Source of the DNA: Rhodotorula mucilaginosa
Taxonomy: Eukaryota > Basidiomycota > Microbotryomycetes > Sporidiobolales > Sporidiobolaceae
Reading direction: 5' to 3'
Assembly: GCA_034406715.1 (NCBI GenBank)
Contig: CP137882.1
Coordinates: 1 to 40,152, forward strand
Length of the DNA: 40,152 bases
Part shown: piece by piece, positions 1 to 10,473 of the stretch
Layout of the letters: each line of letters begins with the position of its first letter
How positions within the stretch are numbered: the stretch's first letter is position 1
Program-made: the position numbers and the translations under genes
Notes under the pieces: model-generated
Seen by the model: the letters and a program-made list of their open reading frames with translations, nothing else
The model's database searches: none
What the model was told of the DNA's origin: nothing

Positions 1-29
1 TGAGCGCTCTACCGTTGAGCTATGATCCC
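1..29 (-). tRNA. trnI: tRNA-Ile (GAU), 5' part; continues at 40111-40152
   Basis: On the minus strand the window start gives the acceptor 5' strand GGGATCA, the D arm (GCTC/GAGC) and the beginning of the anticodon stem. Joined to the last 42 bases of the window it makes a 71-nt cloverleaf with a 7-bp acceptor stem and anticodon GAU in the loop CCGATAA. Base 33 is C instead of the usual U, and the 27-43 pair of the anticodon stem and one T-stem pair are mismatched. It is the only Ile tRNA seen. The split shows that the sequence is a linearised circle. Confidence 0.8.
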
Positions 30-143
30 ATTAGTCACTCTTATAAGTATTAAACATCTATATGATATTCCTTATAAGTGAGATGTCATTATAAGGTATC
101 TCATGAAAGTTAGCTGATTAGATGTACAAGCTTCTTTAGACCT

Positions 144-215
144 AGCTAATAGTAAGAATCGAACTTACATTGTATCCATATGAGGGATATGTTCTAACCG
201 TTGAACTATATTAGC
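144..215 (-). tRNA. trnM: tRNA-Met (CAU), copy 1
   Basis: Acceptor GCTAATA pairs fully with TATTAGC, the D stem is GTTC/GAAC, the anticodon stem TATCC/GGATA closes the loop CTCATAT (anticodon CAU), and the T stem is GTAAG/CTTAC. A second CAU tRNA lies at 35124-35192; I cannot tell which one initiates, or whether one is a lysidine-modified Ile tRNA. Confidence 0.85.
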
Positions 216-523
216 TTTAAAGGGGTTACTATAAGCCTAATTCTGTACTAGTAACACTACTAGTTGGTTGATAAAGTACAACATTTACTGATTATTTAAG
301 TGTATACCTCATCACAGTGTAAGTGAGAGATGACATGAAGTGCGCCACTGAAACTACTGGAGTTACAGCGTGATATTTCTGTAAACCTTGTCACAACTTT
401 AGTTGTTCCTAAGAGGATATATATACACATAGGACTTTCCTGTAGCTATAGATAGCTATCAACCTCGTAACCCCCTGTAATTAATACTCGTACTATCATG
501 TGATTGTAGTTAAGCAATATCTG
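216..523. other. intergenic spacer, no gene seen
   Basis: The ~300 nt between trnM and trnH hold no tRNA T-arm signature and no convincing reading frame. The stretch has short AT-rich tracts and a C-run near 470 only. Confidence 0.5.
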
Positions 524-595
524 GATCAACTCCCAGAATCGAACTGGAATCTTTAGATCCACAAACTAGTGTTCTACCGTTGAACTAAGCCGACC
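524..595 (-). tRNA. trnH: tRNA-His (GUG)
   Basis: Acceptor GTCGGCT pairs with AGTTGAT. An extra 5' G (position 595) opposes a discriminator C, the hallmark G-1:C73 of histidine tRNAs. The loop TTGTGGA carries anticodon GUG. The anticodon stem is weak, with mismatches at both ends. Confidence 0.85.
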
Positions 596-686
596 TCTTA
601 TAGGATACGTTCCTTCACTTACTGTCACAGAATGGTATTGGAGCTATGCATATTTCTATATGCAGTTCCTTACATAGAGAAAGCTC

Positions 687-752
687 ATATAAGATACCTA
701 CATATGATTCAATAGGCATGATAGGAATTAGTCAAACTAACGTATCTTATAT
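687..752. promoter_or_regulatory. inverted pair of ATATAAGATAC boxes upstream of atp9
   Basis: ATATAAGATAC reads on the plus strand at 687-697 and on the minus strand at 742-752. The box recurs across the genome's spacers and resembles the yeast mitochondrial promoter ATATAAGTA. The two copies could drive divergent transcription (atp9 to the right, trnH/trnM to the left) or fold as a hairpin; promoter function is inferred. Confidence 0.4.
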
Positions 753-869
753 AGTCTATACTATTATAAGCAACGGTAAGTCTTGAGCGGTGACTCTTGA
801 CCTCTACTCATAATTAGAGCCCAGTCTGTGGTGCATTAAATTGATGTACTAAAGTGACAGAGCTAATAA

Positions 870-2510
<1,641 letters not shown>

Positions 2511-2529
2511 TTGTATATGACATTCTTAA

Positions 2530-2540
2530 CCCCCTTTTTT
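2530..2540 (+). promoter_or_regulatory. C-run/T-run motif after atp9
   Basis: CCCCC followed by TTTTTT, 20 nt past the atp9 stop; a member of the proposed 3'-end motif found after nearly every mRNA here. Confidence 0.5.
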
Positions 2541-2649
2541 GATATAAAAATTATAAGGTATGTAAGTGTATTTCAACACTACCTATGAGAGACAGAGGAG
2601 TATTGTATACTATATTACATAGAAGAGTTACTCTCAAGATAAACTAAAT

Positions 2650-2732
2650 GCAAGTATGCCGTAATTGGTAGCCGGGCAGTTCTTAGGAAACTGTGGTTCT
2701 CAACCATGTGGGTTCAAGTCCCACTACTTGTA
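2650..2732 (+). tRNA. trnL: tRNA-Leu (UAG)
   Basis: Class II tRNA: acceptor GCAAGTA/TACTTGT, anticodon stem CAGTT/AACTG around CTTAGGA (anticodon UAG), a long variable arm and T stem GTGGG/CCCAC. Its acceptor is identical to that of trnL(UAA) at 10188, suggesting common descent. It decodes CUA, the leucine codon used most here. Confidence 0.92.
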
Positions 2733-2873
2733 TACACTAGAGTTGTTCTAACAAAGGATGGTCAGGGTCATAACCCTTGGTCGTTTAGTCTTTACTATCT
2801 CCTTTAACCTACTAGTACTCAATGCAGTACTGTATGTCAATAGGGCTATTGAGCGTATACCCATACAATAATT

Positions 2874-5597
2874 ATGGCAATCTTTACAAGCCTACTATCA
2901 CTTGTAGCTCCACTTCACTGTGACGTTCCGTACCCATGGCAAATTGGGTTCCAGGACGGTGCTACACCTACTTTCGAGGGTATCGTCGAGTTACACGACA
3001 CTATCTTCTTCTACCTTGTTGTAATTAGTTTCCTAGTATTCTGGATGCTTGCAGTAATTCTAATGAAATTCAGCAGCAACAAAGTAGGAATTGTACACAA
3101 GTACAGCAACCACGGTACACTAATCGAGCTAATTTGGACAATTACTCCAGCTCTAATCCTAATTGCTATCGCATTCCCTAGCTTCAAACTTCTATACCTA
3201 ATGGATGAGGTAATTTCACCTACAATGACAGTTAAAGTTGCAGGACACCAGTGGTACTGGTCAGTAAATTGCCCTGATGAATTGGGATTTGAACCTCATA
3301 TTTTCAATGCTTCCGCTCTTACACATTTCATCACATCAGTAGAAGATCTTAAGAGTACTTGTCGACCATTGCTTTCTTCAGATATTCCACTTGTACCTAG
3401 TCAAAATCACAACAACACCTTAGATGTATTGAATCAAGCCCTAGATTCTGACCTATTCTCAAGTGAAGTTCGTGAGTTCATTACAAAGGTACGAGGACAA
3501 CACTACGACTCACTTTGTCACATCACTGAGACAGGAGACCTAGTACTACCGAAAGGTACATCGTTAGGACATTTAGGTCAACTACCTAGCCTAACTCGTA
3601 CTTCTGGTATCTATATGATTCTACAAAGTGACAGTGACAACGGGTATATTGGATCTTCTATTGATCTTGCTTCACGACTACGATCACATCGAGATTTAGC
3701 TTTCTCTAGTTCTATGACAGAAACTCAACACCGGCTGTATAGCTTAGTACAAGAACACTCAGCTGATAGCTTTACTTACCACCATATTCATACAGGGACT
3801 AACTTTGTAGAAGAGTTCATCTCTACACATCCTAAATACAATTTAACTGCAAAGGACATTGAATTGTTAACCGCCTTTACAAAGTATGAATTAGCTGTAG
3901 TTGAACAAGCTTACCTTGATGCATTTAAACCATCCTTAAACGGTCGGTTCATTGCTACTACTAGCACACATCCTCATATGCTCGCACCTGTCGTAGACTC
4001 TAGTACTGAAGTTCCATTTGTTGTTGAAGAAACACTAAGTGAAGAACTTAACCATGAGGTAAACACTACACCTAAAGTCGACATTTCACACTGGGTTACA
4101 GATGAAAATTTACCTGTGCAGATCTATGATATGAATTCAAACCCACTAGGTTCTTTCAAGTCACTACGTTCAGCAGCGCGAGAACTTCATACTTCACATC
4201 AATTACTATCACGTTACGCTAAATCTGTAAGTCATTGGCATTCACCTTACTTGGACATTGAGATTCACATTGAGATTAAAGGTACTGACAAAGAAGGTAC
4301 TGTAGTTCATCCTACTTCTAACTCCCATCCAGCTCTAGTTCACAACTTAGAATTGGTTGAAGATCGTGTCTATGCTATTACCGCGGATCTTAAGACCATT
4401 TTTGGTAACTATCCTAGTGTGTACGCAGCAGCTGCAGCTCATCAAGTTGTAGACTACAAACGTATCAATCGGTATGTAGGTATGAAGAAGTTAATTAAGA
4501 CGAACTTAGGAACTTTCTATTTCACAGCTCATGAAGAGACTTTAAAGAAGATCTCTGACCGTAAGCCACATGAGTCTAAGCCTGTTCTAGTGTTAGATCT
4601 TAACACTGGCATCAGCCGACAGTACCCTAGTGTTACCAAAGCTTCTAAGGCACTGAAGCTCCATCATGACTTCATCAACAAGCACTTGGACCGAGGTGCC
4701 TATACGAGCTTAGATGGTACACGACGATTCAAATTCACATCAGGGCAATAGGCCCCTAATAGTACATAGTAAAGATAGATCACTATCTAGTAAGCCGTAC
4801 TATTGAGAATTGCATACTATACTAAAACCGAGTTTGGTCTTTACTCCCATTGGAGTGACAATATGACCATGATCCTAATTAGTAGGTAATACCTCAGAGA
4901 CTATACATGCAAATAGGTTTACCTATATGACATAGTCCGACTCTATACATCTACTCAAATTCTAGAGAGTATAGAGTTGCATACGAGTACTCTGACTTTG
5001 TAAGCGCTGATGGTGAGTCAATTGAGTTCGACTCATACATGGTACCAGAGTCAGACCTAGAGTTAGGACAATTACGACTACTTGAGGTAGACAACCGAGT
5101 TGTAGTACCAGTAGACACACACATTCGATTCATCGTTACAGGACAAGACGTTATCCACGATTGGGCCGTTCCAGCACTAGGAGTGAAAATGGACGCTGTA
5201 CCAGGTCGATTAAACCAAACATCAGTAATTATTCAACGTGAAGGAGTATACTACGGACAATGTAGCGAGATTTGTGGTGTATACCACGGGTTGATCGCAT
5301 AAGCCCGACAATAACACACTGTATGCTAGAAACTCTATGAATGTCCGCCTATAATTAGGAGACAGAACCACATTCATCTATAGACAACTAGCAAGATAAC
5401 ATCTTCAGAGACTATACGTGTATCATTTTAGTTTTCGCCACCCTGGAGGGTTAGAGCCTAGGGGCCAGGAATGAATACATAGTCCCTTAAATGCTATGCA
5501 CCACGAATCGTACTACATAGCATTTTAAGTTATGCCTATCGTTGTAGAGGCTGTTTCACTTGAGAAGTACCTAAGCTGGCTTGATAGCCAAGTATAG
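2874..5597 (+). CDS. cox2: cytochrome c oxidase subunit 2, three exons
   Basis: Subunit II of complex IV receives electrons from cytochrome c through the CuA centre. The gene is join(2874..3261, 4980..5291, 5530..5597), 768 nt, 255 residues, a normal length. Exon 1 holds the two membrane helices and the aromatic GHQWYW, exon 2 the cupredoxin core ending CSEICGVYH, and exon 3 the methionine ligand region FMPIVVEAV and C-terminus. Intron 2 therefore splits the CuA site between the cysteine/histidine ligands and the methionine. All junctions fit T|...G|. Exon 1 is in frame with the intron-1 endonuclease, so unspliced reading gives a 625-residue fusion. A CCCCTTT motif follows at 5626. Confidence 0.95.
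3262..4751 (+). CDS. GIY-YIG homing endonuclease in cox2 intron 1
   Basis: The ORF continues in frame from cox2 exon 1 for about 495 residues and would be released by proteolysis. After ~110 residues of unassigned linker comes the GIY-YIG domain (SGIYMIL, then [17 protein letters not shown]). The C-terminal half has three successive NUMOD1-like repeats, each with a short strand, a Y/F-x-S segment and a helix: around VQIYDMN...[16 protein letters not shown]...YAAAAAHQV and VLVLDLN...KASKALKL. They probably read the DNA on one side of the cut. It looks intact. Confidence 0.88.
3262..4979 (+). other. group I intron 1 of cox2
   Basis: Inserted after the first base of a serine codon, directly after the HQWYW segment. 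R-type CTCAGAGACTATACATG near 4890 and S-type GACATAGTCCG near 4931 mark the catalytic core, both downstream of the ORF. The intron ends in TTG. Confidence 0.85.
5292..5529 (+). other. compact group I intron 2 of cox2 (238 nt) with inserted hairpin element
   Basis: Core seen in order: ATGCTAGAAA near 5323, ACTAGCAAG near 5388, R-type TTCAGAGACTATACGTG near 5404 and S-type ATACATAGTCCC near 5475. A copy of the dispersed GTTTTCGC...CCAGGAA hairpin element (5431-5471) sits between R and S, in a peripheral loop where it should not block folding. No ORF. Confidence 0.85.
5431..5471 (+). repeat. dispersed GC-rich hairpin element, short form, inside cox2 intron 2
   Basis: Starts GTTTTCGCCACCCT, ends GGGGCCAGGAA and lacks the long central hairpin of the other copies. 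It shares both ends with copies at 5674, 16824, 20915 and 34786. Confidence 0.65.
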
Positions 5598-5673
5598 TAC
5601 TAAATAGGAGCATAGCTTCTAATATCCCCTTTAACATACCCTTACGAGTGCGACACTCCTACACAGTATTCCT

Positions 5674-5748
5674 TCTTTTCCTGGCCTCCAGATCTTTCTT
5701 ATCCCGAGCTATTGCTCTCTTTCGAAAGCAGAGAGGGTGCGAAAACTT
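5674..5748 (-). repeat. dispersed GC-rich hairpin element between cox2 and nad1
   Basis: On the minus strand it begins AGTTTTCGCACCCT, passes through a hairpin CTCTCTGCTTTCGAAAGAGAG, and ends AAGATCTGGAGGCCAGGAA. Same family as the copy in cox2 intron 2 just upstream, in opposite orientation. Confidence 0.65.
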
Positions 5749-5842
5749 GTAGATATACAGGAACTATTAGAAGGCAAACTCTAATACAGAGTTTAACCCT
5801 ACCGTAGGTTAGGTGATCCACAGACAACCTCTATTTTATAAT

Positions 5843-6832
5843 ATGTTATCAGTTCTATACAGCCTACTTGAAGTAGTAATCGTACTAGTGCCAATCCTAT
5901 TATCCGTAGCTTTCATGACTATCATTGAGCGTAAAGTTCTTGCTAGTATGCAGCGACGAGTAGGACCTAACACAGTAGGATACTACGGAGTACTACAACC
6001 ATTCGCCGATGCTCTTAAGCTGGTAGTGAAGGAAACTGTAGTACCACAACATGCTACACGAAGTCTATTCTTCTTAGCCCCTGTTATTAGTCTAGTGTTC
6101 AGCCTTCTAGGTTGGGCCGTGATCCCATTTGGTAGTGGATTAGCACTATCAGATTTTAGCCTTGGAATTCTATACTCACTAGCTATTTCATCTATTGGAG
6201 TATACGGTGTACTATTCGCTGGATGGTCTGCGAACTCTAAGTATGCCTTCCTTGGTTCACTTCGAAGTACAGCCCAAATGATTAGTTACGAGCTAATTCT
6301 AAGCTCTGCAGTACTGGCTGTAATCCTACTAACAGGAACATTCCATTACACAACAATCATTGAGAGCCAGCAAAGCGTTTGGTTCCTTGTACCTCTATTC
6401 CCTCTATTCATCATTTTCTTCATCTCTGTACTAGCTGAGACTAACCGTACTCCATTTGACCTGCCAGAGGCTGAGTCAGAGCTAGTTGCCGGATTCTTCA
6501 CTGAGCATAGTGGAATGATCTTCGTATTCTTCTTCCTAGCTGAGTACTGTAGTATTGTACTAATGTCAGCATTAACAGCTATTCTATTCCTTGGAGGATA
6601 CATTATGCCAGAGATTGTGCCTAACGACACATTCATCAACATTCAAAGTATTGTACTAGCACTGAAGACTTGTATCTTCTGTTTCGTATTCGTATGGTTC
6701 CGAGCTACTCTACCACGATTACGATATGACCAACTAATGCAATTCTGTTGGATGGGTATGCTACCTGTTGTAATTGCACTAATTATTCTAGTACCTAGCA
6801 TTCTAGTAGCATTCGACATTGCACCATACTAA
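5843..6832 (+). CDS. nad1: NADH dehydrogenase subunit 1
   Basis: Membrane subunit of complex I at the quinone-entry side. 329 residues, intron-free. The ATG at 5843 gives the family start MLSVLYSLLEVV; an in-frame GTG at 5813 would add ten residues unlike other Nad1. Hallmarks are FMTIIERKVLASMQRRVGPN and the quinone-loop segment ETNRTPFDLPEAESELVAGF, with eight or so hydrophobic helices. Arginine codons are all CGN. A CCCC-T7 motif begins 3 nt after the stop. It converges on cox3. Confidence 0.97.
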   Translation: MLSVLYSLLEVVIVLVPILLSVAFMTIIERKVLASMQRRVGPNTVGYYGVLQPFADALKLVVKETVVPQHATRSLFFLAPVISLVFSLLGWAVIPFGSGLALSDFSLGILYSLAISSIGVYGVLFAGWSANSKYAFLGSLRSTAQMISYELILSSAVLAVILLTGTFHYTTIIESQQSVWFLVPLFPLFIIFFISVLAETNRTPFDLPEAESELVAGFFTEHSGMIFVFFFLAEYCSIVLMSALTAILFLGGYIMPEIVPNDTFINIQSIVLALKTCIFCFVFVWFRATLPRLRYDQLMQFCWMGMLPVVIALIILVPSILVAFDIAPY

Positions 6833-6835
6833 TCT

Positions 6836-6846
6836 CCCCTTTTTTT
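6836..6846 (+). promoter_or_regulatory. CCCCTTTTTTT motif after nad1
   Basis: Lies 3 nt past the nad1 stop; the cleanest plus-strand example of the proposed 3'-end signal. A promoter-like ATATAAGATAC box follows at 6885-6895. Confidence 0.5.
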
Positions 6847-6931
6847 AAGCACTTAATAGGCATGATAGTACCTTATTCGTACACATATAAGATACGAACA
6901 TAAATGATACAAAAGGGGTGATTGATGAGAC

Positions 6932-7025
6932 TTATGATCCCCACCAGTAGATTGATACGTATAGGAATAGCCATACTACGTCAACGAAGTGCTTAACCCC
7001 CTCCTACACAGCTTCGAATCCTTAG
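6932..7025 (-). pseudogene. displaced original 3' end of cox3
   Basis: Minus-strand codons from 6991 read [19 protein letters not shown] and a stop, the C-terminus of Cox3. They match the final cox3 exon at 7779-7837 in every amino acid but differ at several synonymous sites. Just upstream, GGATTCGAAGC (7011-7021) matches the end of cox3 exon 2 in the right order, followed by unmatched sequence. This copy uses host-like codons (GTA, CTA, TCA), so it is probably the original tail, cut off from the gene by an endonuclease gene that arrived with its own copy. A CCCCTTTT motif follows at 6911-6918. It could still be reached by an alternative 3' splice. Confidence 0.8.
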
Positions 7026-7056
7026 GTTAGAGAGTAAGGAAGCCAAAAGGGGGGAG

Positions 7057-7743
7057 TTATGACACCTTGATTGGTGTTTGTTTGATAGGTTTAGGGCATG
7101 ATTTGTCAATTTTGTACATCATAGATTCTTCCATGTGTGGTCGTACAATCTCAACAAATTTCGGTACAGAACGAGCCCAGATATACAGTCGATTGCGAGA
7201 CTGAATACTACAGTGAAGACCAAATTTGCTTGCCAGAATACTTACAAGCAACTCAATCTCTGTACGAGAGAAGTTGTTAGTAGCTAAATTGATACCATTT
7301 CCATTCCATCCACCATCACCCATTAGCCAATATGCTAAAGAGATAGGTGTTAACAAATCAGAGATGTTATGAGGAAGTACCTTGATACCTTCCTGATACC
7401 AAGCTGAGTGTAGTACATTCCAGCTTACGAAGCTACGAGTAGCAAAGCTTAAGTAGAGGTACTTGTAACCATTTGCTACAGCAGTACTAGTAGATGGAGC
7501 TGTCATGTTACACAAGCCTGCAGTGTACATCAGATTGTGCACAAAAACAATGAAAGGACCGTGAATTACACTTTGTGCAAGTTGTAAGTATGTACCTCCA
7601 TTAGCGTACTTCTTAACTAGAGTTGCATCGCTTAAGAGTAATCCAGTGATCATCTGCATGATGTAATCTACTAATGGTGTCTTGTTGTCAGGACCTAATA
7701 GGCTAGACGCATTTGAAGAAAAGGTACGCTTAACAACAGACAT
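7057..7743 (-). CDS. LAGLIDADG endonuclease behind the duplicated cox3 3' end
   Basis: Begins at ATG 7743 (MSVVKRTF), ~35 nt after the cox3 stop; the open frame runs further up through the cox3 exon in another phase, which is probably not used. The LAGLIDADG motifs are ITGLLLSDA and LAYWLMGDGGW, followed by the family's TNNFSRTEIELL and VRPHMEESMMYKI. This is the same two-motif family as the ORFs in cox3 intron 1 and after rns. It likely cut cox3 near its 3' end and was copied in with a replacement C-terminal exon. A CCCCCCTTTT motif lies 2 nt beyond its stop. Confidence 0.8.
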   Translation of the reverse strand: MSVVKRTFSSNASSLLGPDNKTPLVDYIMQMITGLLLSDATLVKKYANGGTYLQLAQSVIHGPFIVFVHNLMYTAGLCNMTAPSTSTAVANGYKYLYLSFATRSFVSWNVLHSAWYQEGIKVLPHNISDLLTPISLAYWLMGDGGWNGNGINLATNNFSRTEIELLVSILASKFGLHCSIQSRNRLYIWARSVPKFVEIVRPHMEESMMYKIDKSCPKPIKQTPIKVS

Positions 7744-7744
7744 G

Positions 7745-7753
7745 AAAAGGGGG
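7745..7753 (-). promoter_or_regulatory. CCCCCTTTT motif between cox3 stop and endonuclease start
   Basis: On the minus strand the motif ends directly before the endonuclease ATG at 7743. If it marks an RNA cut, one transcript would give a cox3 mRNA with a proper 3' end and an endonuclease mRNA with almost no leader. Confidence 0.45.
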
Positions 7754-7778
7754 TTGAAAGTAAGAATGATAGTGCAGA

Positions 7779-9765
7779 TTAAGATCCCCACCAGTAGATT
7801 GATACGTACAAGAAAAGCCATACAACATCAACGAAGTCAAAGCATAGTGTAAGTATCTATGCCTTGGACTATATCTTCATCCTTGTCTTAGTGTAAAGAC
7901 GAGGAGCTCTACATGAAGTCTCTGAAGTAGTGTTACTTGCTGATGGGTCTATCACTAGCTAGGCTATGAGTTCATTGAACTGCTATCTAGTAGACTGTTC
8001 CCAGCATTTAGTAGAGTGGTAATCGTACTGTTTACACAGTAAGACGGCAAACCTTCAAAGGGTGATAGAAGGGTTTGATGGGTGCGTGCCAGTATAGGAT
8101 TGACGCTTCGAATCCAAGGTGGTGGTGGTCTGTTAGGTGGTATGATAGAATTCGACCAAAGGCTACAGCAATGAATAGTGTACCAATGATAACGTGAAGT
8201 CCGTGGAATCCTGTAGCGAAGAAGAATGTAGATCCGTAAGCACCGTCAGTGATTGTGAATCCTGCCTCGTAGTACTCAAGTCCTTGAAGAGCTGTGAAGA
8301 ATAGAGCCAGTACAATAGTAATGATGATACCTAAGATAGTTCCTCGTCGGTTACCTTCAATTAGTGAGTGGTGTGCGTATGTAACACTTGCTCCTGATGA
8401 AAGTAGTAGTACAGTGTTAAGTAATGGGATCTCGTAAGGGTTTAGAGGGTCAATACCTGCTGGAGGCCATGCGTTTCCTAGCTCTACAGTAGGTGCTAGT
8501 GCTGAGTGGAAGTCTAGTATACCTAAAATTATCGGCTAATCTTGCTCAATCGATGTAATTGGCTACCATGGAAGTGTGGTGAGATATTATCTACTACACG
8601 TTGAGGATCTGAAATAGCAAGTTTCTTACCTCCCATGATGAGTTTAGAGCTTAAACCCAACTTAGACTGTAAAACGTCGATAAGTCGTTGCCGTTCACTA
8701 GCATTCAAGCGAGATACTCCAATCACAAAGTAGTTGTTAGTCCATTGACCGTTTCGCATTGCCCAGAAAGCAAGTGTGATCCAATCAAAGTACTCTTCAA
8801 AGTGAATTGGCAGTAAATGCAGCCCTTCGTGTTGCCAGTGCATACGTAAGATATAAAGGTAGAAGCTATCCAAACTAACAGCAGCTAAAGAGCTTGAAGC
8901 TCCCTTAAGTGAAGCATTACGAATAGGGTTCCATTCAAGATAGGGAGTAAATAAGTCCATTAACCATTGAAGAAACACTAAGTCCGTAGAAGATAACTTC
9001 AGGACAGTGCTTCGTGGAAAATGCCAATTGTGAGGCCCTTTCATGATAGTGGCACCACTACTGGACAATAGCCCCATCAAAGCTGCGTATAGTTGTCGGG
9101 GTAGCGTTTGTTTAGAAGCATCAGGATCATTGTACGGCATAGGGATTACTTCCTCAACAAGTGTACGAGGTTTGTTCCCTGAGAAGTAGTTAGTAATTAG
9201 CACAGGAGCACTGCATTCTAGTACTAAAATTTGATCACTGACACTCATGTAGAAGTGCAAGAAGTCGGTTAAGCCGTTAATAGGTTAGACTATGTCTCAT
9301 GATGTGATAGCATCATCTATATGTATAGTCGTTGAGTTTGTAACTGCTAGTCAAAGAAATCTATAGGATTGTGACTAATATAGTACCTATAGTTACACTA
9401 GTTCTAGCATATAATATAGTTTAATGGGCCCACTTCATACTTGAGGCCCAGAAGATTGAGATGAAGAAGAATACCTCACTAATAATGAATAATGCTACAC
9501 CAAGGTTAAGACCTTTCTGTACAGCAAATGTGTGGTTTCCTAGTAGAGTTCCCTCTGCTACAACGTCTCGGAACCATAGAGCCATTGAGCTTACAGTAGT
9601 AATGAATCCGATAATTACAAGGTATCCTCCGTTAGAGAATCCGTTGAAGTACATTGCAGCGGCAATTGTAAGGATAAGTAGTGAGAATGAAGTTAGTAGT
9701 GGCCATGGAGATGGTGTAACTAAATGGAATGGGTGTGCTTGGAATTGAGCTCGTGATACTTGCAT
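7779..9765 (-). CDS. cox3: cytochrome c oxidase subunit 3, three exons
   Basis: Core membrane subunit of complex IV. Complement of join(7779..7837, 8088..8513, 9444..9765): 807 nt, 268 residues, normal for the family. Exon 1 starts [16 protein letters not shown] and ends at FFISIFWA; exon 2 runs from [13 protein letters not shown] to [10 protein letters not shown]; exon 3 is [19 protein letters not shown]. Exon 1/2 obeys T|...G|. Exon 2/3 is placed so the intron ends in G, which leaves C rather than T at the 5' exon end (uncertain by 2 nt). Exon 3 used here is the proximal of two copies; the other is at 6932-6990. Confidence 0.93.
7838..8087 (-). other. compact group I intron 2 of cox3 (about 250 nt, no ORF)
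   Basis: R-type TTCAGAGACTTCATGTAG and S-type GAAGATATAGTCC are clear on the minus strand. The 3' boundary leads into the proximal C-terminal exon; skipping to the distal exon at 6990 would make a ~1.1 kb intron that contains the endonuclease. Confidence 0.8.
8514..9443 (-). other. group I intron 1 of cox3 with LAGLIDADG ORF
   Basis: Splits a tyrosine codon (T|AC) after FFISIFWA. R-type CTCAACGACTATACA and S-type GAGACATAGTCTAACC lie close together upstream of the ORF, so the ORF occupies the 3' (P9) side. The intron ends ACTAG. Confidence 0.85.
8529..9260 (-). CDS. LAGLIDADG endonuclease-like ORF in cox3 intron 1, probably inactive
   Basis: 243 residues, free-standing within the intron, ending 16 nt before exon 2. 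Overall it matches the two-motif family of the ORFs at 7057 and 32262: [12 protein letters not shown], then [16 protein letters not shown]. The catalytic positions are lost: motif 1 reads LMGLLSSSG where relatives have LLLSDA or MLGDG, and motif 2 reads [11 protein letters not shown] where relatives have WLMGDGGW or WIMDDGY. The acidic residues that bind the metal are absent. It may persist as a maturase or be decaying. Confidence 0.7.
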   Translation of the reverse strand: MHFYMSVSDQILVLECSAPVLITNYFSGNKPRTLVEEVIPMPYNDPDASKQTLPRQLYAALMGLLSSSGATIMKGPHNWHFPRSTVLKLSSTDLVFLQWLMDLFTPYLEWNPIRNASLKGASSSLAAVSLDSFYLYILRMHWQHEGLHLLPIHFEEYFDWITLAFWAMRNGQWTNNYFVIGVSRLNASERQRLIDVLQSKLGLSSKLIMGGKKLAISDPQRVVDNISPHFHGSQLHRLSKISR

Positions 9766-9933
9766 GACGAGTAATTTAAGAGAGTCAGAAATGTACAGGC
9801 CTATTTAGTAGGATAACTGTAGATACTTGGCTAAGCTAATCAATAGCTCGTAGTATGCTCCTATTCTTATTACCTTTGTCCTATAGGAGGGTAGTAGATG
9901 TAGAGAGTTACTTATAGTAGTGAGATAATGTTA

Positions 9934-9944
9934 GTATCTTATAT
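9934..9944 (-). promoter_or_regulatory. ATATAAGATAC box upstream of cox3
   Basis: Exact copy of the dispersed 11-mer pointing toward cox3, ~170 nt before its ATG. Candidate promoter by resemblance to the yeast nonanucleotide only. Confidence 0.35.
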
Positions 9945-9997
9945 GTCACTACATGTATTACAGTAGATCAAATTATGGGCATGACTGGCCCTGGAGT

Positions 9998-10083
9998 CGG
10001 ATAAAATAGGATTCGAACCTATGGTACCTGGGAGGCACTTTCACTTTCAAGGTGAACACATTAAACCACTCTGTCATTTATCC
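9998..10083 (-). tRNA. trnS: tRNA-Ser (UGA)
   Basis: Class II: acceptor GGATAAA/TTTATCC, anticodon stem TTCAC/GTGAA with loop CTTGAAA (UGA), long variable arm, T loop TTCGAAT. Decodes UCN. Confidence 0.92.
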
Positions 10084-10187
10084 TTGTATTGATAGGTAGT
10101 ACTTCGTACACTATCCTTATAATTTGTTAGACCTTATAAGATACAATATTTTACTATATGCTCTGTATAAGTGAGATTCTCATTAGT

Positions 10188-10270
10188 GCAAGTATGCTGG
10201 AATAGGTAGACAGGTGGTTCTTAAGCAACCATGACGCTATGTTGTATGGGTTCGATTCCCATTACTTGTA
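10188..10270 (+). tRNA. trnL: tRNA-Leu (UAA)
   Basis: Class II: acceptor GCAAGTA/TACTTGT as in trnL(UAG), anticodon stem TGGTT/AACCA with loop CTTAAGC (UAA), T stem ATGGG/CCCAT. It is the only plus-strand tRNA among minus-strand neighbours. Confidence 0.92.
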
Positions 10271-10336
10271 TCGTACATCTATATCTTATTTACCCTTTTG
10301 TTTCTTAAGTAACTCTATAAAAGGAACATAATTGCA

Positions 10337-10409
10337 CAGGAATGGCTTGACTCGAACAAGCTCCGCGAGACTTTGGAGATCTGCATGCTACCATTGACAC
10401 CACATTCCT
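10337..10409 (-). tRNA. trnW: tRNA-Trp (CCA)
   Basis: Acceptor AGGAATG/CATTCCT is perfect; the loop CTCCAAA gives anticodon CCA, not the UCA usual in fungal mitochondria. The outer anticodon-stem pair is a C-C mismatch. This fits the absence of in-frame UGA in the core genes. Confidence 0.88.
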
Positions 10410-10473
10410 ATTTGTTAAACAGTATGCAATAGAGTACTAATATTCAGGCCTATATTTGTTCATAATATACTAG

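Noticed and set aside
7744-7821. Using the longest frame (start at 7821) for the endonuclease behind cox3
   Set aside because: Those residues are the cox3 tail read in another phase; the ATG at 7743 comes after the cox3 stop and the C/T motif.
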